64,000 bases of DNA from Serratia liquefaciens ATCC 27592 (GCF_000422085.1 NC_021741.1:1922001-1986000), one strand, 5' to 3'. Counted from the first letter of the stretch, positions 19,844 through 30,004 are shown. Numbers and translations are program-made. Notes: generated by a model from the letters alone, not told the origin.

Positions 19844-20578
19844 ATGAGCTTCGAAGGTAAAGTTGTTCTGGTCACCGGCGCGAGCCGGGGTATTGGCCGG
19901 GCTATTGCAGAAACGTTTGTGGCACGCGGCGCTAAAGTGATCGGCACCGCCACCAGTGAAAGCGGCGCTGAGGCTATCAGCAGCTACCTGGGCGCGAACG
20001 GCAAAGGGTTTGCATTGAATGTGGTCGATGCTCAATCTATCGACAGCGTTCTGGCATCTATTCGTGCTGAATTTGGCGAAATCGACATTTTAGTGAATAA
20101 TGCCGGCATTACGCGTGATAACCTCCTGATGCGTATGAAGGACGACGAGTGGCAGGATATCCTGAACACCAATCTGACTTCCGTATTCCGTCTGTCAAAA
20201 GCGGTAATGCGAGCTATGATGAAAAAGCGGTTTGGCCGGATCATCACCATCGGTTCCGTTGTCGGTACCATGGGGAACGCAGGGCAGGCTAATTACGCGG
20301 CGGCTAAAGCCGGTCTGATTGGCTTTAGTAAGTCTTTGGCACGTGAAGTTGCTTCGCGTGGCATTACGGTCAACGTCGTGGCACCTGGCTTTATTGAGAC
20401 GGACATGACACGGGCGTTGACAGATGATCAACGCGCAGGCATTTTGTCATCAGTTCCAGCCAATCGGCTGGGGGATGCTAAAGAAATCGCCAGCGCTGTT
20501 GCATTCTTAGCCTCTGATGAGGCTGGCTACATCACCGGTGAAACGTTACATGTCAATGGCGGCATGTACATGATTTAA
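19844..20578 (+). CDS. fabG: 3-oxoacyl-ACP reductase FabG
   Basis: A 244-residue short-chain dehydrogenase that uses NADPH for the first reduction of the elongation cycle. TGASRGIG cofactor motif at residues 11-18; catalytic Ser138, Tyr151 and Lys155 (QANYAAAKAG). AGAGGAAAAC precedes the ATG, 11 bases after fabD. Followed by a 154-base gap that probably carries the separate acpP promoter. Confidence 0.97.
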   Translation: MSFEGKVVLVTGASRGIGRAIAETFVARGAKVIGTATSESGAEAISSYLGANGKGFALNVVDAQSIDSVLASIRAEFGEIDILVNNAGITRDNLLMRMKDDEWQDILNTNLTSVFRLSKAVMRAMMKKRFGRIITIGSVVGTMGNAGQANYAAAKAGLIGFSKSLAREVASRGITVNVVAPGFIETDMTRALTDDQRAGILSSVPANRLGDAKEIASAVAFLASDEAGYITGETLHVNGGMYMI

Positions 20579-20732
20579 AAAATGCGAAAACTATTTGCGT
20601 TATTTGGGGTAAAAACCGCAAAATAGCGTAAAATCGTGGTTTGACCAGCCGGGATTTAGTTGCATCTTTTTCAACATTTTATACACTACGAAAACCATCG
20701 CGAAAGCGAGTTTTGATAGGAAATTTAAGAGT

Positions 20733-20969
20733 ATGAGCACTATCGAAGAACGCGTTAAGAAAATCATTGTTGAGCAGTTGGGTGTTAAACAGGAAGAAGT
20801 TTTAAATAACGCTTCTTTCGTTGAAGATCTGGGTGCTGATTCTCTTGACACCGTTGAGCTGGTAATGGCTCTGGAAGAAGAGTTCGACACCGAGATTCCA
20901 GACGAAGAAGCTGAGAAAATCACTACTGTTCAGGCAGCTATTGATTTCATCAACGCCAGCCAGCAGTAA
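20733..20969 (+). CDS. acpP: Acyl carrier protein
   Basis: A 78-residue ACP, essentially the E. coli sequence, with phosphopantetheine attachment Ser37 (counting Met) in GADSLDTVE. Acidic, helical, cytoplasmic carrier for all fatty acid intermediates. Own strong terminator follows, so acpP can be transcribed at higher level than fabF. An AT-rich leader from 20579 precedes it. Confidence 0.98.
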   Translation: MSTIEERVKKIIVEQLGVKQEEVLNNASFVEDLGADSLDTVELVMALEEEFDTEIPDEEAEKITTVQAAIDFINASQQ

Positions 20970-20980
20970 GAGAACATATC

Positions 20981-21010
20981 TAGGCGGTCACTCGACCGCC
21001 TAAGTTTTTT
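20981..21010 (+). terminator. Terminator after acpP
   Basis: Nine-pair stem TAGGCGGTC/GACCGCCTA, four-base loop, then TTTTTT. Ends or attenuates transcription before fabF. Confidence 0.9.
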
Positions 21011-21051
21011 CTATCCCTAGTGTCATATTTTTCCCTCCTTGGAGGACAAAC

Positions 21052-22293
21052 GTGTCTAAGCGTCGAGTAGTTGTGACCGGACTGGGCATGTTGTCTCCTG
21101 TCGGCAATACGGTAGAGTCCACATGGAACGCTCTTCTTGCCGGTCAGAGTGGCATCAGCCTGATCGACCATTTCGATACCTCTGCCTATGCGACCAAGTT
21201 TGCAGGCCTGGTAAAGAATTTTAATTCAGAAGATTTCATCTCCCGCAAAGATGCGCGCAAGATGGACGCCTTCATCCAGTACGGTATCGCAGCCGGCATG
21301 CAAGCCATGCAGGACGCACAACTGGATATCACCGAGGCTAACGCCAGCCGCATTGGTGCCGCTATCGGCTCCGGTATTGGCGGCCTGGGTTTGATTGAAG
21401 AGAACCACAGTTCGCTGGTTAACGGTGGCCCACGGAAAATCAGTCCGTTCTTTGTGCCGTCAACCATTGTAAACATGATTGCAGGCCACCTGACTATCAT
21501 GTACGGCATGCGTGGCCCGAGCATTTCGATCGCCACCGCCTGTACCTCAGGTGTGCACAACATCGGCCACGCCGCGCGTATCATTGCTTACAATGATGCT
21601 GACGTCATGCTGGCCGGTGGGGCAGAAAAAGCCAGTACCCCGTTGGGCGTCGGCGGCTTTGGCGCAGCACGCGCGTTGTCGACCCGCAACGAAGATCCGC
21701 AGGCAGCCAGCCGCCCTTGGGACAAGGACCGTGATGGTTTTGTTCTGGGTGACGGTGCCGGCATGATGGTGCTGGAAGAGTACGAGCACGCCAAAAAACG
21801 CGGCGCCAAGATTTATGCTGAAGTTGTCGGCTTTGGGATGAGCAGCGATGCTTATCACATGACGTCACCACCTGAAAACGGTGCGGGCGCTGCGCTGGCG
21901 ATGGAAAATGCGTTGCTAGATGCCGGTGTGACCACGTCACAAATCGGCTATATCAATGCGCACGGCACCTCAACGCCGGCCGGCGACAAAGCCGAAACGC
22001 AGGCGGTGAAGTCGGTATTTGGCAGCGATGCGCAGCGCGTGATGGTCAGCTCGACCAAATCGATGACCGGCCACCTGTTGGGTGCGGCGGGTGCGATTGA
22101 GTCGATCTTCACCGTACTGGCATTGCGTGACCAGGCTGTTCCGCCAACCATCAACCTGGATAACCCGGATGAAGGCTGCGATCTGGACTTCGTTCCGCAC
22201 GAAGCACGCCAGGTAAGCGATATGCAGTACACGCTGTGTAACTCCTTCGGTTTCGGCGGCACCAACGGTTCTCTGATCTTCCGCAAGGTGTAA
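21052..22293 (+). CDS. fabF: Beta-ketoacyl-ACP synthase II
   Basis: A 413-residue KAS II. Catalytic Cys164 in TACTSGVHN, His residues in [11 protein letters not shown] and [12 protein letters not shown]. FabF elongates palmitoleate to vaccenate and underlies thermal control of membrane fluidity. Start codon is GTG at 21052 behind GGAGGACAAAC, as in E. coli. A T-rich hairpin follows the stop. Confidence 0.97.
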   Translation: MSKRRVVVTGLGMLSPVGNTVESTWNALLAGQSGISLIDHFDTSAYATKFAGLVKNFNSEDFISRKDARKMDAFIQYGIAAGMQAMQDAQLDITEANASRIGAAIGSGIGGLGLIEENHSSLVNGGPRKISPFFVPSTIVNMIAGHLTIMYGMRGPSISIATACTSGVHNIGHAARIIAYNDADVMLAGGAEKASTPLGVGGFGAARALSTRNEDPQAASRPWDKDRDGFVLGDGAGMMVLEEYEHAKKRGAKIYAEVVGFGMSSDAYHMTSPPENGAGAALAMENALLDAGVTTSQIGYINAHGTSTPAGDKAETQAVKSVFGSDAQRVMVSSTKSMTGHLLGAAGAIESIFTVLALRDQAVPPTINLDNPDEGCDLDFVPHEARQVSDMQYTLCNSFGFGGTNGSLIFRKV

Positions 22294-22315
22294 TAACCTC
22301 TGCTGAAGGACGGTA

Positions 22316-22347
22316 AAAAGCCCGGTTTTTTAAACCGGGCTTTTTTT
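22316..22347 (+). terminator. Terminator after fabF
   Basis: AAAGCCCGG.TT/AA.CCGGGCTTT stem-loop followed by seven T, ending the fab cluster. Confidence 0.92.
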
Positions 22348-22464
22348 ATGGCGCTGACCCGCCGGGGCCCGGCTAGGCGATGCTTTTGTCGAACGGCCAA
22401 CTGCTGCTAATGGCGTCGGCGCCTGTTATTCTGTAGTGGAAACCAAAGCGGTCAGGGGAAGTCT

Positions 22465-23262
22465 ATGTACTGGATAAACGGGCAGCAACACGATGCGCTG
22501 GCGCCAAGCGATCGCGGCTTGCAGTTTGGCGACGGCTGTTTCACTACCGCACGAGTGGTTGAGGGCAAGATTGATCTGCTGCCCTGGCATATCGAACGTC
22601 TGCAGCAGTCGGCACAGCGGCTGATGCTGCCTGCCTGTGACTGGGATGCGTTGGAATATGAAATGGTGCGCGCGGCAGAATCTATCCCGCAGGGCGTGGT
22701 CAAAGCGATACTGACGCGCGGCAGCGGTGGGCGAGGTTACAGTCCAAAAGGATGTGAGCATCCCACGCGGATTGTTTCTCGCAGCGCCTACCCGATGCAC
22801 TATTTGCAATGGCGCGAGCAGGGCATCAGCCTGGCGCTTAGCCCGGTAACGCTGGCTCGTCATCCGCTGCTGGCGGGGTTGAAACACCTGAATCGTTTGG
22901 AGCAGGTGTTGATCCGCGCGCATCTTGACCAGACGGCCGCCGATGAGGCGCTGGTGCTTGACACTGCCGGTATGCTGGTGGAATGCTGTGCGGCTAATTT
23001 GTTCTGGCGAAAGGGAAAAGCGGTTTTCACGCCGGATCTGAGCCAGGCGGGCGTGGCAGGACTGATGCGGCGCCGGGTGATTGAGCTGCTCGCGGGCAGC
23101 CGGTACTCATTACATTACGTCAGTGAGCCACTGGAGACGCTGGCCGACGCCGAAGAAGTGCTGGTGAGCAATGCGCTAATGCCATTGCTGCCGGTGAACA
23201 TCGCGCAATCCTGGCATTACTCTTCGCGCCAACTCTATGATTTTTTGCGCCCACACTGTTAA
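22465..23262 (+). CDS. pabC: Aminodeoxychorismate lyase
   Basis: A 265-residue class IV PLP enzyme that releases pyruvate from aminodeoxychorismate to give p-aminobenzoate for folate. Motifs: SDRGLQFGDGCFTTARV at the N-terminus, VKAILTRGSGGRGYSP and the PLP-lysine region LKHLNRLEQVL. AGGGGAAG before the ATG. Starts the pabC-mltG-tmk-holB-ycfH unit. Confidence 0.94.
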   Translation: MYWINGQQHDALAPSDRGLQFGDGCFTTARVVEGKIDLLPWHIERLQQSAQRLMLPACDWDALEYEMVRAAESIPQGVVKAILTRGSGGRGYSPKGCEHPTRIVSRSAYPMHYLQWREQGISLALSPVTLARHPLLAGLKHLNRLEQVLIRAHLDQTAADEALVLDTAGMLVECCAANLFWRKGKAVFTPDLSQAGVAGLMRRRVIELLAGSRYSLHYVSEPLETLADAEEVLVSNALMPLLPVNIAQSWHYSSRQLYDFLRPHC

Positions 23263-23275
23263 CGATGGCTGATTG

Positions 23276-24301
23276 ATGAAGAAAAGAAAGCTGAAGTTCG
23301 TTTCTATTATTGTTGTTCTGGTATTGGGCCTGCTGTTGTGGGGATATCAGAAGGTTGAACGCTTCGCGGATACGCCTCTGGCGATCCAGCAGGAAGCCAT
23401 TTTTAAACTGCCGGCGGGTACCGGGCGGGTAGCGCTGGAAGGGCTGCTGGTTCGTGACAAGCTGATCCGCAACGGCATGTGGTTCCCGTGGCTGTTGCGT
23501 GTGGAGCCGCAGCTGGCTGAGTTTAAGGCCGGTACCTATCGCTTTACGCCTGGCATGACGGTGCGCGAGATGCTCAAACTGCTGGCCAGCGGCAAAGAAG
23601 CCCAGTTCAGCGCGCGCTTTATCGAAGGCTCTCGCCTGCGTGACTGGCTGGCGGTGCTGCAACAGTCCAAATACCTCAAACATACGCTGGCGGGCAAAAG
23701 CGAAACGGAAATTGCCGTGGCGTTGGGCTTGCCGGAGGGGACTAATCCTGAAGGACGTCTGTACCCCGATACCTACCTGTACACGGCGGGCATGAGCGAC
23801 ATTGCGTTGTTAAAGCGAGCTCATTTGCGAATGACCAAGGCGCTGGAAGATGCCTGGCAAGGTCGCGACACCAGCCTGCCGTACAAAACGCCCGAAGAGC
23901 TGCTGACCATGGCCTCGATCATTGAGAAAGAGACCGCCGTGCCGGAAGAACGCACCAAGGTGGCTTCCGTCTTTATTAACCGCCTGCGCATTGGCATGCG
24001 TTTGCAGACAGACCCAACGGTGATTTACGGCATGGGCGATAGCTATAATGGCGATATCACTCGCAAAGATTTGGAAACGCCGACGGCGTACAACACCTAT
24101 GTGATCAACGGCCTGCCGCCAACGCCGATTGCCATGCCTGGCAAGGCTTCGCTGGCCGCCGCCGCCAATCCGGCGAAAACCCCTTATCTGTACTTTGTTG
24201 CCGACGGCAAAGGCGGGCATCAATTTACCACTAACCTGGCCAGCCATAATCAGGCGGTGCGCGCCTATCGCCAGGCGTTGAAGGAAAAGAATGAAAAGTA
24301 A
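23276..24301 (+). CDS. mltG: Endolytic transglycosylase MltG
   Basis: A 341-residue membrane-anchored YceG-family enzyme. One transmembrane helix near residues 8-25, then a LysM-like part and the catalytic domain with [11 protein letters not shown] (catalytic Glu), [16 protein letters not shown] and [14 protein letters not shown]. It cuts nascent glycan strands and is proposed to set strand length. The ATG at 23276 gives the E. coli-like N-terminus MKKRKLK; a TTG one codon earlier is possible. Its 3' end overlaps tmk by 11 bases. Confidence 0.95.
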   Translation: MKKRKLKFVSIIVVLVLGLLLWGYQKVERFADTPLAIQQEAIFKLPAGTGRVALEGLLVRDKLIRNGMWFPWLLRVEPQLAEFKAGTYRFTPGMTVREMLKLLASGKEAQFSARFIEGSRLRDWLAVLQQSKYLKHTLAGKSETEIAVALGLPEGTNPEGRLYPDTYLYTAGMSDIALLKRAHLRMTKALEDAWQGRDTSLPYKTPEELLTMASIIEKETAVPEERTKVASVFINRLRIGMRLQTDPTVIYGMGDSYNGDITRKDLETPTAYNTYVINGLPPTPIAMPGKASLAAAANPAKTPYLYFVADGKGGHQFTTNLASHNQAVRAYRQALKEKNEK

Positions 24302-24926
24302 ATTTGTGGTTATCGAAGGGCTCGAGGGCGCGGGCAAAACTACCGCTCGCGATACCGTGGTTGACGTACTGCGCCAGCACGGCATCAACGATATTGTCTT
24401 TACCCGTGAACCTGGTGGTACGCCGTTGGCAGAAAAGCTGCGCGACCTGTTCAAGCGCGGCGTGGACGGTGAGCTGCCGACCATCAAAGCCGAGGTGCTG
24501 ATGCTGTACGCAGCCCGCGTGCAATTGGTGGAAACGGTGATCAAACCGGCGTTGGCGCGTGGTGCCTGGGTGGTTGGCGATCGTCACGATTTGTCTTCGC
24601 AGGCCTATCAGGGCGGCGGTCGCGGTGTCGATCAGCAACTGATGGCCTCGCTGCGTGACACCGTGCTGGGCGATTTTCACCCGGACCTGACGCTGTATCT
24701 GGATTTGCCGCCGTTAGTGGGGTTGCAACGTGCCCGCGCACGCGGCGAATTGGATCGCATCGAACAAGAGGCGCTGCCGTTCTTTGAACGCACCCGCGCG
24801 CGCTATCTGGAACTGGCGGCGCAGGACGAGTCCATTGTCACCGTTGACGCGGCCCAATCGCTGGAGCAGGTGACGGCAGCGATTCGTCACAGCGTCAGCC
24901 AATGGCTGCAGCAGGAAGGCGCGTAA
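24291..24926 (+). CDS. tmk: Thymidylate kinase
   Basis: A 211-residue dTMP kinase. P-loop [10 protein letters not shown] at residues 8-17, the DRH motif ([19 protein letters not shown]) and a lid region with [12 protein letters not shown]. Essential for dTTP synthesis. ATG lies within the end of mltG, preceded by AAGGAAAAG, and the stop overlaps the holB ATG (TAATG), so the three genes are translationally coupled. Confidence 0.97.
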   Translation: MKSKFVVIEGLEGAGKTTARDTVVDVLRQHGINDIVFTREPGGTPLAEKLRDLFKRGVDGELPTIKAEVLMLYAARVQLVETVIKPALARGAWVVGDRHDLSSQAYQGGGRGVDQQLMASLRDTVLGDFHPDLTLYLDLPPLVGLQRARARGELDRIEQEALPFFERTRARYLELAAQDESIVTVDAAQSLEQVTAAIRHSVSQWLQQEGA

Positions 24927-25933
24927 TGAACTGGTACCCGTGGCTGAATACCCCTTACCGGCAGTTGGTCGGGCAATATGCTGCCGATCGCGGTCATCAT
25001 GCCTTGCTGCTGCACGCGGCGGCGGGCAATGGCGAAGAAGCGCTGGCCTACGGGCTGAGCCGTTGGCTGATTTGCCAGCGCCGTAACGGAGAGAAAAGCT
25101 GCGGTGAATGTCATAGCTGCCGGTTAATGCTGGCGGGCAATCACCCGGATTATCATGTGCTGACGCCGGAAAAGGGCAAAAGCAGTCTGGGCGTGGAGCC
25201 CATTCGTCAGGTGATTGAGATCCTTTACTCCCATGCCCAGCAGGGCGGAGCCAAGGTGATCTGGTTGCCGCAGGCGGAGCTGCTGACCGAGGCGGCCGCC
25301 AATGCGTTGTTGAAAACATTGGAAGAGCCGCCGGAAAAAACCTATTTCCTGCTGAGCTGCCGTGAGCCTTCACGCCTGTTGGCGACGTTGCGCAGCCGCT
25401 GTTTGTACTGGCACCTCGCCAGCCCGGACGAACAGCTCGGCCTGCAGTGGTTAAACCGACAGACGTCGGGTAATCAGGTCGATCTGCTGACCGCATTGCG
25501 TCTGCATGATGGCGCTCCTCTTGCCGCCGAGCAGTTGTTGCAGCCGGAACGTTGGCAGCAGCGTAGCGCGCTGTGTGCCGCCCTGAGCGCTGCTTTGCCG
25601 CAGCATGACATGCTGTCCTTGCTGCCGGTGTTGAATCACGAAGACGTCGCCGAGCGGCTACACTGGTTATGCGCATTGCTGGTCGACGCGATGAAATGGC
25701 AGCAGGGGGCGGCGAGTTTTGCCCTCAACCAGGATCAGCAACCCTTGGTGCACCAACTGGCCAGCCGTTTGAGCAGCAACTCGCTGCAGCAAGTGGTGCA
25801 ACAATGGCTTAATTGCCGCCACCAGTTGCTCAGCGTGGTCGGCGTTAACCGTGAACTGCTGCTGACAGAACAGTTACTTGGCTGGGAGCAGATGCTCGGC
25901 GCTACCGGCTATTCTCACCCTCATTCGCTGTAA
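24926..25933 (+). CDS. holB: DNA polymerase III subunit delta'
   Basis: A 335-residue clamp-loader subunit. Start [11 protein letters not shown] resembles E. coli MRWYPWL, zinc-binding SCGECHSC near residues 63-70, and the helix NALLKTLEEPPEKTYFLLSC containing the AAA+ sensor-1 region, followed by LATLRSRC. The P-loop is degenerate, as is normal for delta'. Overlaps tmk by one base. Divergent in the C-terminal half, as in other enterobacterial HolB proteins. Confidence 0.95.
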   Translation: MNWYPWLNTPYRQLVGQYAADRGHHALLLHAAAGNGEEALAYGLSRWLICQRRNGEKSCGECHSCRLMLAGNHPDYHVLTPEKGKSSLGVEPIRQVIEILYSHAQQGGAKVIWLPQAELLTEAAANALLKTLEEPPEKTYFLLSCREPSRLLATLRSRCLYWHLASPDEQLGLQWLNRQTSGNQVDLLTALRLHDGAPLAAEQLLQPERWQQRSALCAALSAALPQHDMLSLLPVLNHEDVAERLHWLCALLVDAMKWQQGAASFALNQDQQPLVHQLASRLSSNSLQQVVQQWLNCRHQLLSVVGVNRELLLTEQLLGWEQMLGATGYSHPHSL

Positions 25934-25947
25934 AAGAGTTAAATATT

Positions 25948-26724
25948 ATGTTGTTAGTAGATTCTCATTGCCACCTCGATGGCCTGGATTACCAAACCCT
26001 GCATCAAAACGTGGATGACGCACTGGCCAAAGCCAAGGCGCGCGATGTCGGTTACGTGCTGGCGGTCGCTACCACCTTGCCGGGCTATCAGGCTATGACG
26101 CAGTTGATTGGCCAACGCGACGATGTGGCTTTCTCCTGCGGTGTGCATCCGCTCAATCTGGAAGGCGGCTACGACTATGCCGAACTGCGCCGTTTAGCGG
26201 CGGCAGAGCAGGTGGTGGCACTGGGGGAAACCGGTCTTGATTATTTCTATCAAAAAGACAATCTTGAACTGCAGCAAGCCTCGTTTCGTGAGCATATCCG
26301 CATCGGTCGCGATCTGAACAAACCGGTGATCGTGCATACCCGTGATGCGCGTGAAGACACGCTGGCGATCCTGCGGGAAGAAAATGCCCAGGACTGTGGC
26401 GGCGTACTGCATTGCTTCACCGAAGATCGCGCCACGGCCGAAGCCCTGTTGGACTTGGGGTTCTACATTTCCTTTTCCGGCATCCTGACCTTCCGCAACG
26501 CCGAGCAGCTGCGTGATGTGGCGCGTTATGTGCCGCTGGACCGCATTCTGGTGGAAACCGACTCGCCGTATCTGGCTCCGGTGCCGCACCGCGGCAAAGA
26601 AAACCAACCTGCCTACGTGCGCGATGTGGCTGAATACATGGCAGTATTGAAGGGCGTGAGCCTGGAAACGCTGGCCGAAGCCACCACCGCCAACTTTTCA
26701 CGCTTATTTCACATCGAACTCTGA
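25948..26724 (+). CDS. ycfH: TatD family metal-dependent hydrolase YcfH
   Basis: A 258-residue TatD-type hydrolase (TIM barrel). Metal ligands: DSHCHLD at the N-terminus, Glu in ALGETGLDY, His in VIVHTRDA, His in VLHCFTED and Asp in ETDSPYLAPVPHRGK. E. coli YcfH belongs to the family of DNA exonuclease/deacylase-like enzymes with a poorly defined in vivo substrate. Last gene of the pabC operon, 14 bases after holB, followed by the long ptsG leader. Confidence 0.93.
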   Translation: MLLVDSHCHLDGLDYQTLHQNVDDALAKAKARDVGYVLAVATTLPGYQAMTQLIGQRDDVAFSCGVHPLNLEGGYDYAELRRLAAAEQVVALGETGLDYFYQKDNLELQQASFREHIRIGRDLNKPVIVHTRDAREDTLAILREENAQDCGGVLHCFTEDRATAEALLDLGFYISFSGILTFRNAEQLRDVARYVPLDRILVETDSPYLAPVPHRGKENQPAYVRDVAEYMAVLKGVSLETLAEATTANFSRLFHIEL

Positions 26725-26900
26725 TCTTTGGCCTAGGCTATAGCTGTAGTCATCGATTCTGGAATTTTTTTTAAGCTCGTAATTAATCGCCGAAACGGGT
26801 AATGTTCCCACCCGTTTTAGGGCGAGGTGCGGGCGTTTTTTCCTCTTTTTTGACAAAAAATAGGCAATTTAAGAAAAATACCCGGTTTTGTTCATTGAAA

Positions 26901-26917
26901 CGTGACTGCCATCAAAC
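26901..26917 (+). promoter_or_regulatory. Possible CRP site upstream of ptsG
   Basis: CGTGA-CTGCCA-TCAAA resembles TGTGA-N6-TCACA with one good half-site. E. coli ptsG is activated by cAMP-CRP. Similarity is partial. Confidence 0.4.
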
Positions 26918-26930
26918 ATTGCGCAGCCTA

Positions 26931-26951
26931 TTTATTTTACTCTGCGTAAAA
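26931..26951 (+). promoter_or_regulatory. Probable Mlc operator of ptsG
   Basis: TTTATTTTAC-TCTGC-GTAAAA forms an imperfect dyad with the TTTTAC/GTAAAA arms of Mlc/NagC-type sites. Mlc represses ptsG in E. coli until glucose transport titrates it. No binding data. Confidence 0.5.
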
Positions 26952-27043
26952 ATTCAAGGGGTGCTCAGACACCCTGAATTGCAGGGGTTTTTTCTCCCCC
27001 CCTTGCAACGCGAAGAATCGCGGAAAGTAGCAAAGCACTATTA

Positions 27044-27065
27044 CTCAGGAGCACACTCAACTATG
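27044..27065 (+). promoter_or_regulatory. Conserved translation-initiation region of ptsG, likely SgrS target
   Basis: ACTCAGGAGCACACTCAA followed by the ATG is nearly the E. coli sequence with which the small RNA SgrS pairs during phosphosugar stress. The sgrS gene is not in this window. Confidence 0.5.
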
Positions 27066-28496
27066 TTCAAGAACGCATTTGCAAACCTGCAAAAAGTAGG
27101 TAAGTCGCTAATGCTGCCGGTGTCCGTATTGCCTATCGCAGGTATCCTGCTGGGCGTCGGTTCCGCCAACTTTAGCTGGCTACCTGCGGTAGTCTCCCAC
27201 GTGATGGCGGAAGCCGGCGGTTCCGTTTTCGCCAACATGCCGCTGATCTTCGCCATCGGTGTTGCCCTGGGCTTCACCAATAACGACGGTGTCTCCGCGT
27301 TAGCCGCAGTAGTGGCTTACGGCATCATGGTGAAAACCATGGCGGTAGTAGCGCCTTTGGTGCTGCACCTGCCGGCTGAAGAGATCGCGGCCAAACACCT
27401 GGCGGATACCGGTGTGCTCGGGGGGATTATCTCCGGCTCCATCGCGGCCTATATGTTTAACCGCTTCTTCCGCATTCAATTGCCGGAATACCTGGGCTTC
27501 TTTGCCGGTAAGCGCTTTGTGCCGATTATTTCCGGCCTGGCGGCAATCGTTCTGGGCGTAGTGCTGTCCTTCATCTGGCCTCCTATCGGTACGGCTATCC
27601 AGACCTTCTCCCAGTGGGCTGCATATCAGAACCCGGTAGTGGCATTTGGTATCTACGGCGTGGTTGAACGTGCGCTGGTGCCGTTTGGTCTGCACCACAT
27701 CTGGAACGTACCTTTCCAGATGCAGATTGGTGAATACACCAACGCGGCGGGCCAGGTATTCCACGGCGACATCCCACGTTATATGGCAGGTGACCCGACT
27801 GCGGGTAAACTGTCCGGTGGCTTCCTGTTCAAAATGTACGGTCTGCCTGCTGCTGCGATTGCCATCTGGCACTCGGCCAAGCCGGAAAACCGCGCAAAAG
27901 TCGGCGGTATCATGATCTCCGCTGCGCTGACCTCGTTCCTGACCGGTATCACCGAACCGATCGAGTTCTCCTTCATGTTCGTTGCGCCGATCCTGTACGC
28001 AATCCACGCCATTCTGGCTGGCCTGGCGTTCCCGATCTGTATCCTGTTGGGGATGCGTGACGGCACCAGCTTCTCGCACGGCCTGATCGACTTTATCGTA
28101 CTGAGCGGTAACAGCAGCAAAATCTGGCTGTTCCCAGTGGTCGGTATCATCTACGGTCTGGTGTACTACACCATCTTCCGCGTGCTGATTGCCAAACTGG
28201 ATCTGAAAACACCAGGTCGCGAAGACACGGCTTCTGAGCAGGTTGCCCAGGGCGGTTCTGAAATGTCTGCAGCACTGGTTCAGGCTTTCGGTGGTAAAGA
28301 GAACATCACCAACCTGGATGCCTGTATCACTCGACTACGCGTTAGCGTGGCGGACGTGAGCAAGGTTGACCAGGCTGGCTTGAAAAAACTGGGTGCTGCT
28401 GGCGTTGTCGTCGCAGGCTCGGGTGTTCAGGCTATCTTTGGCACCAAATCTGACAACCTGAAAACGGATATGGACGAGTACATCCGTAACCATTAA
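27063..28496 (+). CDS. ptsG: PTS glucose-specific EIICB component
   Basis: A 477-residue protein of the same length as E. coli PtsG. The EIIC membrane domain (about ten segments) contains [15 protein letters not shown], the sugar-binding signature; the EIIB domain has the phosphorylated Cys421 in DACITRLRV. It transports and phosphorylates glucose at the inner membrane, receiving phosphate from EIIA-Glc. The open frame continues 87 codons upstream, but those residues are leader sequence; ATG 27063 has AGGAGC before it. Flanked by a 338-base leader with probable Mlc and CRP sites and ended by a hairpin. Confidence 0.97.
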   Translation: MFKNAFANLQKVGKSLMLPVSVLPIAGILLGVGSANFSWLPAVVSHVMAEAGGSVFANMPLIFAIGVALGFTNNDGVSALAAVVAYGIMVKTMAVVAPLVLHLPAEEIAAKHLADTGVLGGIISGSIAAYMFNRFFRIQLPEYLGFFAGKRFVPIISGLAAIVLGVVLSFIWPPIGTAIQTFSQWAAYQNPVVAFGIYGVVERALVPFGLHHIWNVPFQMQIGEYTNAAGQVFHGDIPRYMAGDPTAGKLSGGFLFKMYGLPAAAIAIWHSAKPENRAKVGGIMISAALTSFLTGITEPIEFSFMFVAPILYAIHAILAGLAFPICILLGMRDGTSFSHGLIDFIVLSGNSSKIWLFPVVGIIYGLVYYTIFRVLIAKLDLKTPGREDTASEQVAQGGSEMSAALVQAFGGKENITNLDACITRLRVSVADVSKVDQAGLKKLGAAGVVVAGSGVQAIFGTKSDNLKTDMDEYIRNH

Positions 28497-28519
28497 TTCA
28501 GGTCAGGCAGGGGAGTTTT

Positions 28520-28546
28520 AAGGGAGGCGAAAGCCTCCCTTTTTTA
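28520..28546 (+). terminator. Terminator after ptsG
   Basis: AAGGGAGGC-GAAA-GCCTCCCTT with a stable GAAA tetraloop and T-run. Confidence 0.93.
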
Positions 28547-28695
28547 TTGGTTTTTTGTCGGCTTTTAAATAAATCTCTGAAGGCCACTTTCTACTAACGT
28601 GGTGCAACCCGTCGGGATGATTGCATGTGGCAGTGCCAACAAAGATAATGGTTTTACTTCAATGAGTAGGTGATCTGCCAGAAGGATTTTGGAGC

Positions 28696-29205
28696 GTGAA
28701 AAAGTATTCTTATCCTTTTCTCTTTTCTGCGACCATCGCTTTTTTAGGGTTGGTGTATGGAGTGATGTGGTGGCATAGAGAGGTTTACCGCATTACTTTT
28801 CTCAGTGTCTCGACAACGCGCTATATGATTGTTGCAGCGATGATACTGGCTTTGTTTATTTCAATTTACGCTATTGGCCGTGGCGCCGTAAAAAGCAATA
28901 AGCACATTGATTATCTCAAGTTTTATGGCGGGGCCTGCATTGTTTTGTTCTTTGTCTTTGCTATGGCATTAATCACCATGACCTACCTGCTGCCAGGGCC
29001 GGTCGTGACCTACACGGCGGCTTACTCTTATGCTGAAGGCAGCAGGAAAAGTTGTTCTGGCGCCGATGTTGACGATCCGGACCTGGGGACGAACATAAGA
29101 ATATGTCATCCCGCGGGTAACTATGCGTTCGATAACGAGATCTTTGTAGAGAAGAGAAACAATGCCCTTGGTTCGGTAGTCATGTATGCAATGACTTCCC
29201 CTTAG
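28696..29205 (+). CDS. Membrane protein of unknown function
   Basis: 169 residues from a GTG with AAGGA nine bases upstream. Three hydrophobic segments are visible (about 8-25, 43-62 and 79-97); the rest, with Cys119 and Cys136, is hydrophilic and probably periplasmic. I recognise no family. It stands alone on the plus strand between ptsG and the mntR gene, has higher AT content than its neighbours, and is absent at this locus in E. coli, so it may be acquired (inference). Two Cys could form a disulphide if the tail is periplasmic. Confidence 0.6.
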   Translation: MKKYSYPFLFSATIAFLGLVYGVMWWHREVYRITFLSVSTTRYMIVAAMILALFISIYAIGRGAVKSNKHIDYLKFYGGACIVLFFVFAMALITMTYLLPGPVVTYTAAYSYAEGSRKSCSGADVDDPDLGTNIRICHPAGNYAFDNEIFVEKRNNALGSVVMYAMTSP

Positions 29206-29352
29206 CACTGCTGCTCAAATGTAGATGTTGAGTATTCCAGCCTCTGTATTTCACCCAGCGGTTCCTCACTGGGTGAAAGACCTATTGTGTCTCAAGCCGC
29301 CGGCGCAGCCAGGGTTCTTTAAGCCTGAAGAGGCAGCAACAACCGGGAGGCG

Positions 29353-29823
29353 CTATTTTTCCGCGTGTTTTTGCAGGAACTGTTCAAACACCGCCAGGGT
29401 GTCGCTGGAAATATGGTGCTCGATCCCTTCGCTGTCCAACTCCGCCGTTTCGTTCGGTACCCCAAGGCACACCAGCAGGTCGACGACTATCCGATGACGA
29501 CGGCGTACCTTCTGCGCCAGTTGTTCACCTTCCTCCGTCAGGAAAACCCCTCGATAAGGCCGTGACTCCACCAGACCTGCACTCTTCAGCCGGGCAATGT
29601 TCTTGATCGCGGTCGGGTGCGACACACCGAAACGTTTGGCGATATCGGTGGTCCTTGCTTCGCGGGTGGTGACCAGCAAGTCGGCTATCAGCTCGACATA
29701 ATCTTCAATCAGCGCATTGGACTGCGCCTCACGAGCGCGGGTGAAGCGCAGGGCATGTTCAGCCTCGTCTGGCATTTCGGCCACGACGGGGCGGTCGGCG
29801 TCATCTGGTGCGCTTGTTGCCAT
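29353..29823 (-). CDS. mntR: Manganese-responsive transcriptional regulator MntR
   Basis: A 156-residue DtxR/MntR-family repressor. Winged helix at about 40-100 (TTREARTTDIAKRFGVSHPTAIKNIARL), dimer and metal-site helix with RRRHRIVVDLLVCLGV and ELDSEGIEHHIS giving Glu/His ligands. The start has an acidic N-terminal extension as in enterobacterial MntR. Divergent from mntH with a palindromic operator in the 229-base gap, so Mn-dependent repression of mntH is expected. Confidence 0.93.
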   Translation of the reverse strand: MATSAPDDADRPVVAEMPDEAEHALRFTRAREAQSNALIEDYVELIADLLVTTREARTTDIAKRFGVSHPTAIKNIARLKSAGLVESRPYRGVFLTEEGEQLAQKVRRRHRIVVDLLVCLGVPNETAELDSEGIEHHISSDTLAVFEQFLQKHAEK

Positions 29824-29982
29824 ATTCTGAGACGTCCTTTAAACGTAAATCCAGTGAGTTGCAGATTAATACAGTTCCGCCATACGTTAGTCCAAAGGCG
29901 ACGCATTATCAATTCGCCAGACGCATTGGGTGGAAATTAGAAATATTTGTACACAAAGGTAGAGTATCTTCCATTTTGCATA

Positions 29983-30004
29983 AAGTGTAGCCGATGCTAC
30001 ATTG
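29983..30004 (+). promoter_or_regulatory. MntR-type operator upstream of mntH
   Basis: The perfect dyad TGTAGC-CGAT-GCTACA keeps the TAGC-N4-GCTA centre of the E. coli MntR box, 49 bases before the mntH ATG. Confidence 0.65.

Noticed and set aside
26802..27062. 87-codon N-terminal extension of ptsG
   Set aside because: Lies in the operator-rich leader; PtsG has 477 residues from ATG 27063 with a good ribosome site.
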